Source of the DNA: Acidobacteriota bacterium
Lineage (GTDB): Bacteria; Acidobacteriota; Polarisedimenticolia; Gp22-AA2
Reading direction: 5' to 3'
Length of the DNA stretch: 5,212 bases
Assembly (NCBI GenBank): GCA_027297005.1
Contig: JAPUIN010000223.1
Span: 1-5,212, forward strand
Made by a program: the position numbers and the translations under genes. Of the stretch, positions 1 through 5,212 are shown piece after piece; position 1 is the first letter of the stretch, and each line of letters starts with the position of its first letter. The notes below the pieces were generated by a model. The model saw only the letters and a list, made by a program, of their open reading frames with translations, ran no database searches and was not told the origin of the DNA.

Positions 1-196
1 CCTCCATCACGGTCTCGATCTCAATCGGCTGGACGTAGTTGTGAACGATCAGGTACAGAGCCTCGTTGAACAGTTTCAGGTAAGCGTACATCCCCTCACG
101 CGCCACAACCCGGCCCATCAGGGCACCGGATATCGTGAGGATGATCAACACGACTGACAGCACGAGCAGGACTTTGCGATCGAGCGCCATCTTCAT
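1..196 (-). CDS. S41-family C-terminal processing protease, N-terminal fragment (CtpA/Prc-like)
   Basis: Only the first 65 codons are present; the gene runs off the left edge. The fragment begins MKMALDRKVLLVLSVVLIIL, a short basic start followed by a hydrophobic stretch at about residues 9-26, which fits an uncleaved signal anchor or signal peptide. Next comes a segment containing LKLFNEALYLIVHNYVQP. This matches the amphipathic region (F-x-E-x-L-x-L-I-x-x-N-Y-V-x-P) that precedes the PDZ domain in S41 carboxyl-terminal processing proteases. The PDZ and Ser/Lys catalytic parts lie outside the window. The ATG at 196 has a GAGG motif at 208-205 with 8-nt spacing; an in-frame ATG two codons later (190) is the alternative. 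The gene starts 18 nt after the EnvC-like gene, so it is probably co-transcribed, and envC-ctpA adjacency is common in diderm bacteria. Family members act in the periplasm, cleaving substrates at their C-termini, some of them cell-wall hydrolases. The assignment rests on a short N-terminus plus context. Confidence 0.75.
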   Translation of the reverse strand, partial: MKMALDRKVLLVLSVVLIILTISGALMGRVVAREGMYAYLKLFNEALYLIVHNYVQPIEIETVME

Positions 197-214
197 ACGG
201 AGTCCCTCATCTTC

Positions 215-1498
215 TCAGGGAGCGATCTCCCGGCCGATTGCTCCTGCGCCGTCCATCGGGGCGGCGGCGATTGCGCGGGGTTCGAGAAGCCACAGCGCGG
301 GATCCTGAGGCATCCCGTCGTGACGAATTTCAAAATAAAGACCGGTGTTATCAAATGTTCCTCCCTCACCCGAATGAGCGATCACGTCCCCCTGGCGGAC
401 ATTGTCATCAACATCCACGAGGCGCAGCCCCAGATGACCATACACCGAGAGATAGCCATCACCGTGATCGACGACAATCATCGGTCCGTACCCACGAAAC
501 CAGTCGCTGAAGACGACGCGTCCGTCGAAGACGGCGGCAACGTCAAGTCCCGCCCGCGCGGTGATGTCAATTCCGGAATGGGGGACCTCGGTCCCGAATT
601 TCGGATGACGCACATTACCGAACGGTACGGCGACCGCACCTCGGAGCGGCCAACTCAGCAACCCGTGGAAACGCTCGAAGCCGAGATCGGCAATCGGCTC
701 TCGTGGACCCGCGTCCCGCAGCGCGGCCAGTAGATCCTGAATATCCAATTCCAGATCAAGGAGTTCGTTGAGAGCCCGTTCGCGGCTCGTGCGCTCTTTG
801 CGCACCGAGGCCAGGATCAACTCCTTGCGGTGCCGGAGATTGACGAGACTCTCTTCCCGGTCCTCAAGGTGATCCTGCAACCGCGCAAGCCTGCGCTTCC
901 CCTTCGCCAGTGCGTCGGTCAGTTCCTCCAACCGAGCGCGATCGATCCGATACTCTTCCACCCGTCTCCCCGCTCCCAGGCTGAGCGCCTCGATCGATCG
1001 ATGCGCCGCCGCGACGCGAGAGGGTGAGGAGGCCGCCGCGACGATCCTCAAGTAACGCATCGGCCCCAATTTATACGTTTCACGCATCCATCCCCGCAAA
1101 CGCTCCTCACTGGCCGCGAGTCGCCTCTCCACCTGCGCCGCCTCGCCACGCGTCGTTGCCTCGCGCGCGAGGGTCTCATTCTGCTCTTGGCGCAGCACGT
1201 TTCGCTGACGGCCGACCAGGGCGATCTCGAGATTGAAGGCGTCGAGCGAGTCCAGGATCGACCCGGCCTGTGATTCGACCTGCCGCAACCGCTCCTGGAG
1301 CTCCGCGATTTCGGAGCGGACCCGATCGAGATGCCGGCGCTCCACCTCGCGTCGTTCCGACCGCGAGCCACGCTCCTGCTCCGCCGGCAGCGACTCACCG
1401 GCCAGTCCGGCACTGATCACGACAGCGCCCGCCACCGCAAGGAGCCGTGCGATCGATCCACGGAACCGGCGTCGATCAGCGCAGCAGCGATCTCCCAT
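215..1498 (-). CDS. envC: EnvC-like murein hydrolase activator (coiled coil plus degenerate LytM/M23 domain)
   Basis: This 427-aa exported protein has an EnvC-type layout. Residues 1-40 form a signal peptide: basic RRRFRGSIAR, then a hydrophobic core at about 19-33. Residues 45-260 are charged, heptad-like coiled coil, including a YKLGPMRYL-type segment at 142-150 that resembles the 'YKLGR..YLR' element of EnvC. The LytM (M23) domain occupies about 280-405. Active M23 enzymes need HxxxD and HxH zinc ligands. Here HSGID is kept (H307, D311) and YGH is kept (H355), but the HxH site reads GLYFEIR (G386, Y388), as in E. coli EnvC's LYFEIR. I infer a non-catalytic activator of amidases at the division site rather than an endopeptidase. 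The start was placed at the ATG at 1498 because AGGAGG lies at 1510-1505, 6 nt upstream, and a signal peptide follows. An in-frame ATG at 1573 lacks a ribosome binding site and would bury the signal. The gene overlaps the upstream one by 23 nt, and ctpA follows after 18 nt. Confidence 0.85.
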   Translation of the reverse strand: MGDRCCADRRRFRGSIARLLAVAGAVVISAGLAGESLPAEQERGSRSERREVERRHLDRVRSEIAELQERLRQVESQAGSILDSLDAFNLEIALVGRQRNVLRQEQNETLAREATTRGEAAQVERRLAASEERLRGWMRETYKLGPMRYLRIVAAASSPSRVAAAHRSIEALSLGAGRRVEEYRIDRARLEELTDALAKGKRRLARLQDHLEDREESLVNLRHRKELILASVRKERTSRERALNELLDLELDIQDLLAALRDAGPREPIADLGFERFHGLLSWPLRGAVAVPFGNVRHPKFGTEVPHSGIDITARAGLDVAAVFDGRVVFSDWFRGYGPMIVVDHGDGYLSVYGHLGLRLVDVDDNVRQGDVIAHSGEGGTFDNTGLYFEIRHDGMPQDPALWLLEPRAIAAAPMDGAGAIGREIAP

Positions 1499-3755
1499 CG
1501 AGCCCCTCCTCCGCCTCCAGACCCAGGAGCCCGAGAACCGTCGGGTGGATATCACCGATCCACGGATCGGCATTCTGCAGGCGAACGTTGGAGAACAGAA
1601 CTCCCGGCACGAGATCCGGGTCGACGGAGCAATGATCGCCGCTCCAGGCCTTCAGGTTGTCTTCGAACACCTGCGGCGGCACCTCCCCCAGCGCCGTCTG
1701 CCATCCCACCCGGTAATGATCGTTGTTTGCGGGTCGCAGATCCGGCACGATGCGGGGATCGTATCCCGAATAGATTTCCTCGCGCCGCAGGACCCGCCGC
1801 ACTGGTTTCTCACCGGTCTCCGGGTCCACGAGATCGGTCAGTTGACGCACGATAGAGTCGCGGACGTCTTCGTATTCCCGCCCCGGCGAGACGCTCCCCT
1901 GTGGTTCCCTGCCGAGCAGGTTAATGTAGATGTTCCCAAGCCCCATCGCATAGGCCTTCGTGCGTGACCAGTCGACGTGCTTGAAGAACTCTCCCAGCTC
2001 GCCACGATCGAACAAATCCTCCAGCGTCCTTCCCCCGTGCACACCGGGCCGCAGAGACATGAACCCGTTCTCGACCAGCCAGGTGTTGTAGTTGACACCG
2101 CGCCGGAACGATGCGAAGCCGTGATCCGAACAGATGATCAGGGCCGTCCCGGGGGAGATGCGCTCCATCGCCTCCCCGACGATCCTGTCCATCCGTTCGT
2201 AAGCCTTCCCGATCTCTCCCGCATACGCCGCGGCGAGCTCCACGTCATAAAGTGGATGTCCTGGATCGTGGAGTCGCCAGAGCATGTGGCCCACGCGGTC
2301 GGTGAAGGCGAATACCTGGAGATAGAGTCGCTCCCGGCCATGTTCAAGAAAGTGTTTCATCATCTCGACCTGCTTCTCGACGGTCGATTCCATGTCCTCG
2401 ATGAAGTGCGCTTCGTCCGTGAGGCCCGAGGGGAGTGACCAGGTGTCGATCGGCCAGCCAAGAGTGCGGAACAGGCCGAAACGATCGAGCATCTGGCGCG
2501 CGAATCCGAGTGGTGAGATGAACGGCACCGGCTGGCATTCGGGATGGAAGTTCAGTGGGGACATGTACAACCGCACCTCGGGCGCCAGCTCCAGCAGCTT
2601 AAACCGGGCGATACCTTTCAGACTCGCGACCGCGTCCACGACCGGGTTCACAGGGATCGGAACGACGAACCAGTCGCTCCACTGACCGACGCGCAGCGTC
2701 TCGCGGCGCCCCGACAGATCGATCGTCAAATTGTCGTCCGTGACGTGCAGCGTGAACGGCACGTCGAGCCGGCGTGGCACCCCACGTTCCTCGAGTTCGC
2801 TTTCGATCACCGCCCGGCGCTCCCTCCGGGCACTCGCATCGCGAATCCCCCGCAGCCCCTCCTGGACGACGTAATCGAAGAACGGCTTATTGCGGGGACC
2901 GGCGAGGGAGGTCTCGAGCCGCCCGCGCCGTCCCTCGAGCTTGATGATCTCGACGCTGAACTGATTGTCCGCCAGTGTCAGCGCCTCATCCGATGTGAAG
3001 TAGGAGGGCGTGCCGATCCGGCCGCGCATGTCGGGCACTCCGAGGCCCGAAAACATCTCCAGGTCGTCGTGCTCTTCCACCGGGAAGGTCGCCGGAACAT
3101 TGATGACGCGCGATTCAATACCCGCTCGCGCCGCGATCGTCCAGAATGGCGTGCCCTGCCGCGCGTTGGTCGCCGAAGGGATCTCCCGCGGCAGCCAGGT
3201 CGCCGCCACCCAGGTGATCGCGCCACCGACGAGCAGCGCGCCGATCCCCGCCGCGGCGAGTCCCGGCCCCATCCGCCTGCGCACGATGAGGGTCGCACCG
3301 CCGGCGAGAATCGCCCCTGCCAATGCGCCGAGAGTTCCAAAGACAAGGGCATTCCGTCTCCCGAACAGAAGCGCCTTGCGCCCCTCGCGGATCATCGCGA
3401 ATTCGGGCAGATAGGTTCCTTCCGTCCGGCGCAGGAAATCGAAGATCTGCGTACGGCCAGGGTTGAGTCCCGTCGCGAAGGAAGCCCAGGAGACAGGTGT
3501 CTGCGGAGGGTGCGTGGTCTTCAGTGGAGCGTAGTACCCTTCATCGCGCAGCCGTTTCAGATTCGGGAGGCGCCCTTCCTCGATGTATTGCTCGATCAGC
3601 TTCGCGTCGGCGCCGTCGAATCCGAGGATGACGACCTTCTCGTGCACGGCTGCAGCCGCGACGCCCGGGAAAATCACGAGCAGGGCGCCCAGCGCGACCC
3701 GGGATCCCAGCCCTCCGAAGCTCAGGTGCACGAAGATGATCCTCCCATCCATCAA
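1476..3755 (-). CDS. Exported alkaline phosphatase superfamily phosphodiesterase/phosphatase (COG3379-like) with internal TM hairpin
   Basis: This 759-aa protein resembles type I phosphodiesterase/nucleotide pyrophosphatase enzymes of the alkaline phosphatase fold, which use two metal ions. A signal peptide or anchor spans about residues 15-36 (core ALGALLVIFPGVAAAA). The AP core then shows ILGFDGAD (metal ligand D47), the nucleophile region QTPVSWASFATG (T86, placed like the NPP nucleophile, eight residues before TG), FTDRVGH (D486, H490), ICSDHGF (D544, H545) and WSGDH (H708). The full metal-binding set therefore appears intact. Two hydrophobic segments, about 136-158 and 164-187, are joined by RRR and interrupt the domain. 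VPATFPVE and GVNYNTWL are further elements I associate with COG3379 proteins. The substrate cannot be read from sequence; phosphodiesters, phosphonates or lipid-linked phosphates are all possible. The predicted start is TTG at 3755, 9 nt after GGTGAG; ATG at 3752 is nearly equivalent. The gene leads the operon and is probably transcribed from the promoter at 3785-3813. Confidence 0.85.
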   Translation of the reverse strand: MMDGRIIFVHLSFGGLGSRVALGALLVIFPGVAAAAVHEKVVILGFDGADAKLIEQYIEEGRLPNLKRLRDEGYYAPLKTTHPPQTPVSWASFATGLNPGRTQIFDFLRRTEGTYLPEFAMIREGRKALLFGRRNALVFGTLGALAGAILAGGATLIVRRRMGPGLAAAGIGALLVGGAITWVAATWLPREIPSATNARQGTPFWTIAARAGIESRVINVPATFPVEEHDDLEMFSGLGVPDMRGRIGTPSYFTSDEALTLADNQFSVEIIKLEGRRGRLETSLAGPRNKPFFDYVVQEGLRGIRDASARRERRAVIESELEERGVPRRLDVPFTLHVTDDNLTIDLSGRRETLRVGQWSDWFVVPIPVNPVVDAVASLKGIARFKLLELAPEVRLYMSPLNFHPECQPVPFISPLGFARQMLDRFGLFRTLGWPIDTWSLPSGLTDEAHFIEDMESTVEKQVEMMKHFLEHGRERLYLQVFAFTDRVGHMLWRLHDPGHPLYDVELAAAYAGEIGKAYERMDRIVGEAMERISPGTALIICSDHGFASFRRGVNYNTWLVENGFMSLRPGVHGGRTLEDLFDRGELGEFFKHVDWSRTKAYAMGLGNIYINLLGREPQGSVSPGREYEDVRDSIVRQLTDLVDPETGEKPVRRVLRREEIYSGYDPRIVPDLRPANNDHYRVGWQTALGEVPPQVFEDNLKAWSGDHCSVDPDLVPGVLFSNVRLQNADPWIGDIHPTVLGLLGLEAEEGLDGRSLLR

Positions 3756-3784
3756 TGAGTTACGCTCACCCTGGCGCGATCGAA

Positions 3785-3813
3785 ATTATAGGTCATGGAT
3801 GGCTGGCCTACAA
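3785..3813 (-). promoter_or_regulatory. Sigma70-like promoter for the phosphodiesterase-envC-ctpA operon
   Basis: On the minus strand an exact TATAAT -10 box lies at 3790-3785. It is preceded by TTGTAG at 3813-3808 with a 17-nt spacer. The -35 matches TTGACA only in its first three bases. Transcription would start near 3778, giving a leader of roughly 22-25 nt that includes the AGGGTGAG ribosome binding site (3772-3765) for the phosphodiesterase. The ideal spacing, perfect -10 and position immediately upstream of the operon support the call. It is a pattern match only, and other phyla may use different consensus sequences. Confidence 0.6.
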
Positions 3814-3817
3814 CACG

Positions 3818-3846
3818 TTGATCCTCGGAGGACATTTCAGTATTAT
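3818..3846 (+). promoter_or_regulatory. Sigma70-like promoter for anmK
   Basis: TTGATC at 3818-3823 (four of six matches to TTGACA) and TATTAT at 3841-3846 (five of six matches to TATAAT) are separated by 17 nt. The start site would fall near 3853, leaving a leader of about 50 nt before anmK that contains an inverted repeat. The -35 box lies 4 nt from the -35 box of the divergent operon promoter. The call is by pattern only. Confidence 0.5.
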
Positions 3847-3863
3847 CGGCGCCCACACAGGGT

Positions 3864-3886
3864 AAGTCTCTGCTCAGAAGAGACTT
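3864..3886 (+). repeat. Perfect 8-bp inverted repeat in the anmK leader
   Basis: AAGTCTCT (3864-3871) and AGAGACTT (3879-3886) are exact reverse complements around a 7-nt loop. The stem can grow by a T-G wobble (3863/3887) and a G-C pair (3862/3888). It lies downstream of the predicted anmK transcription start, 18 nt before the start codon and clear of the AGGA ribosome binding site at 3894-3897. It could be a protein-binding operator or an mRNA 5' hairpin. It is not a typical terminator, because no U tract follows. Confidence 0.6.
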
Positions 3887-3904
3887 GCGGAGCAGGAAGA
3901 GGCG

Positions 3905-5098
3905 ATGTTCGAGCCGATCCTCGCGAAACCTGAACGGTTGATCATCGGGATCATGTCGGGGTGCTCGGCCGACGGCGTGGACGCGGCGATCGTGCGCATA
4001 CGCGGCCACGGGGACTCGCTTTCCTGGCGCCTCGTCCGGCACGAGACCCTGAAATATTCCCCCAAGGTTCGCGACATGATCCTGCGCTGCTCCGAGCCGG
4101 GCAGCGGAGACACGGCGACGCTGTGCCGCATCAACGTCCTGCTGGGTGAGCTTTTCGCCCGGGCGACTATTCACGTCACGCAGCAGGCAGGAATCGATCT
4201 CAAGGCGGTCGATCTGATCGGTTCTCACGGGCAGACAGTCCAGCATCTCCCCGCTCCGGTCACGCTCACCGGGATCCCGGTGCGCAGCAGCCTTCAGATC
4301 GGAGAACCGACGGTCATCGCTGAGCGGACGAAGATCACGACAATCGCGAATTTTCGCGCCCGCGATCTTGCTGCCGGTGGGGAGGGTGGCCCGCTTGAGT
4401 CATACGTCGATTACCTTCTGTTTCATCACAGGTCGCGCGGGCGCGTCGTCCTGAACATCGGGGGGATCGCAAACCTCACCGCTATCCCGGCGAGCGCCGG
4501 ACCGGACAGGGTTGTGGCATTCGACACCGGGCCGGGAATCATGATCCTCGACGGACTCGTCTCGCAGATCACCGGCGGCCGAGAGTCATGCGACCATGAC
4601 GGGCGCTACGGGCGCCGGGGCGTCGTCCGTCCGGACGTACTGGCCCAGCTCCTGACCCACTCTTATCTCGAAAAGGCGCCGCCGAAATCCTGTGGCCGTG
4701 AGGAATTCGGACGAGTCTTCCTCGAGAATCTGACGAAGCAATACGGGACCCTATCCAACGATGATCTGATCGCCACCATGACCCGATTTACCGCCGAATC
4801 AATCGCCGCGGCCTGCCGACAACACGTGATGCCGAACAACGTTTACGAGGAGGGGATCGTCTCGGGGAGCGGCGCTCGCAACAGCTTCCTGATGGAACAA
4901 CTTCATTCCGCGCTGCCCGAACTGTCGATCACGGACAGCGAGCAGTACGGCCTCCCGGTCGCGTCCAAGGAAGCGGTGGCGGTCGCCATCCTGGCCAATG
5001 AGACAATCTTCGGGATCCCGAACAACCTCCCGGCGGCCACTGGAGCCACGCATCCCGTTGTCCTGGGCACCATCGTCCCCGCCTTCAACGGGAATTGA
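3905..5098 (+). CDS. anmK: Anhydro-N-acetylmuramic acid kinase (AnmK), variant signature residues
   Basis: The 397-aa product is slightly longer than typical AnmK (about 370-390). AnmK is a cytoplasmic peptidoglycan-recycling enzyme: with ATP it opens and phosphorylates 1,6-anhydro-MurNAc to give MurNAc-6-phosphate. Family blocks appear in order: GIMSGCSADGVDAA (15-28, phosphate-binding), GSHGQT (106-111), FRARDLAAGG (150-159, with D154 the likely catalytic base), LNIGGIANLT (183-192), FDTGPG (206-211), PPKSCGREEF (259-268), SGSGARN (320-326) and SKEAVAVAILA (354-364). There is no signal peptide. Several near-invariant positions differ: C20 for T, N149 for D, E160 for Q, G162 for A, I212 for N, C263 for T. 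The fold and core acidic residue look intact, so activity is likely but not certain. The start ATG has AGGA at 3894-3897 with 7-nt spacing. The gene stands alone on this strand, divergent from an envelope operon that includes an EnvC-like factor. Confidence 0.9.
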   Translation: MFEPILAKPERLIIGIMSGCSADGVDAAIVRIRGHGDSLSWRLVRHETLKYSPKVRDMILRCSEPGSGDTATLCRINVLLGELFARATIHVTQQAGIDLKAVDLIGSHGQTVQHLPAPVTLTGIPVRSSLQIGEPTVIAERTKITTIANFRARDLAAGGEGGPLESYVDYLLFHHRSRGRVVLNIGGIANLTAIPASAGPDRVVAFDTGPGIMILDGLVSQITGGRESCDHDGRYGRRGVVRPDVLAQLLTHSYLEKAPPKSCGREEFGRVFLENLTKQYGTLSNDDLIATMTRFTAESIAAACRQHVMPNNVYEEGIVSGSGARNSFLMEQLHSALPELSITDSEQYGLPVASKEAVAVAILANETIFGIPNNLPAATGATHPVVLGTIVPAFNGN

Positions 5099-5212
5099 TC
5101 GGACTTCTGCGACTTGGACGACATCGCCGACAACATAGACCTATCAATGGTTTCCGCCGATTCGCCAGATCGCGCACCCGGTGCGATCTCCGGCAATCCT
5201 GCCACAAAAGTC
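5099..5212. other. Region downstream of anmK, no gene recognised
   Basis: This 114-bp tail contains no convincing gene. An imperfect inverted repeat at 5168-5188 (GATC-GC-GCAC, CCG loop, GTGC-GATC, with a 2-nt bulge) and a smaller GGCA/TGCC repeat follow each other near the edge. They might form a weak transcription terminator, but no T-run follows the stems, so I do not annotate one. An ATG at 5147 stays open to the window end but has no ribosome binding site. Confidence 0.4.

Noticed and set aside
985..1000. GATC-repeated run (cgatcgatcgatg).
   Set aside because: It lies inside the EnvC-like coding region, is very short, and GATC/CGATCG words are frequent throughout the window.
1233..1967. 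Plus-strand open frame (244 codons) crossing the phosphodiesterase/envC junction.
   Set aside because: It is antisense to two well-supported genes, shows no domain, and has an Arg/Ser/Pro-rich composition typical of a shadow frame.
2544..3758. Long plus-strand open frame (404 codons) antisense to the phosphodiesterase.
   Set aside because: Its translation is low-complexity and rich in Arg/Pro/Asp with no recognisable domain. The opposite strand carries a clear AP-superfamily protein with all metal ligands, so this is a GC-rich codon shadow.
3752..4246. Minus-strand open frame (164 codons) antisense to the start of anmK and covering the intergenic region.
   Set aside because: It overlaps the clear AnmK coding sequence and both predicted promoters, and its product resembles nothing I recognise.
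5168..5188. Imperfect hairpin as a rho-independent terminator for anmK.
   Set aside because: The stem has a 2-nt bulge, no T-run follows, and it lies 70 nt past the stop; support is too weak for a terminator call.
5099..5212. The reading frame stays open after the anmK stop codon (38 codons to the window edge), which could suggest stop readthrough or a new gene starting at ATG 5147.
   Set aside because: AnmK is already full length with a normal C-terminus, there is no ribosome binding site before 5147, and an open stretch this short is expected by chance in GC-rich DNA.

Overview
The window is a compact, GC-rich bacterial chromosomal segment. It carries two divergent transcription units whose recognisable products act in or around the cell envelope. 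The gene set (an EnvC-like LytM factor, an S41 C-terminal processing protease, an exported alkaline-phosphatase-superfamily phosphodiesterase and an anhydro-MurNAc kinase) indicates a diderm (Gram-negative) bacterium. The flavour is reminiscent of Acidobacteriota or another deep-branching GC-rich diderm phylum, but the sequence alone does not settle the taxon. I see no mobile element, CRISPR array, tRNA, rRNA or clear sign of recent transfer.

Minus-strand unit, read from 3755 down to 1. (i) A 759-aa exported, membrane-anchored phosphodiesterase/phosphatase of the alkaline phosphatase superfamily (COG3379-like). (ii) A 427-aa EnvC-like protein with signal peptide, coiled coil and degenerate LytM/M23 domain, starting at 1498 inside the end of the previous gene. 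(iii) 18 nt further on, the first 65 codons of an S41-family (CtpA/Prc-like) protease, cut by the window edge. The 23-nt overlap, the short gap and the well-placed ribosome binding sites argue for one operon. A sigma70-like promoter with an exact TATAAT lies just upstream of the first gene.

Plus-strand unit, 3905-5098. A complete anhydro-N-acetylmuramic acid kinase (anmK) gene, divergent from the operon and also preceded by a good sigma70-like promoter. Its leader contains a perfect 8-bp inverted repeat. The -35 boxes of the two promoters lie only 4 nt apart in the 149-bp intergenic region, so shared regulation is plausible. The AnmK differs from the family consensus at several signature positions.

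Functional picture (inference): EnvC-like proteins control septal amidases, CtpA-type proteases often trim or degrade cell-wall hydrolases, and AnmK recovers anhydro-MurNAc released by lytic transglycosylases. The locus therefore looks like a peptidoglycan remodelling and recycling neighbourhood, with a phosphodiesterase of unknown substrate attached. I found no convincing new system. The items most worth checking are the AP-fold enzyme split by a transmembrane hairpin, the variant AnmK motifs and the divergent promoter/hairpin region.
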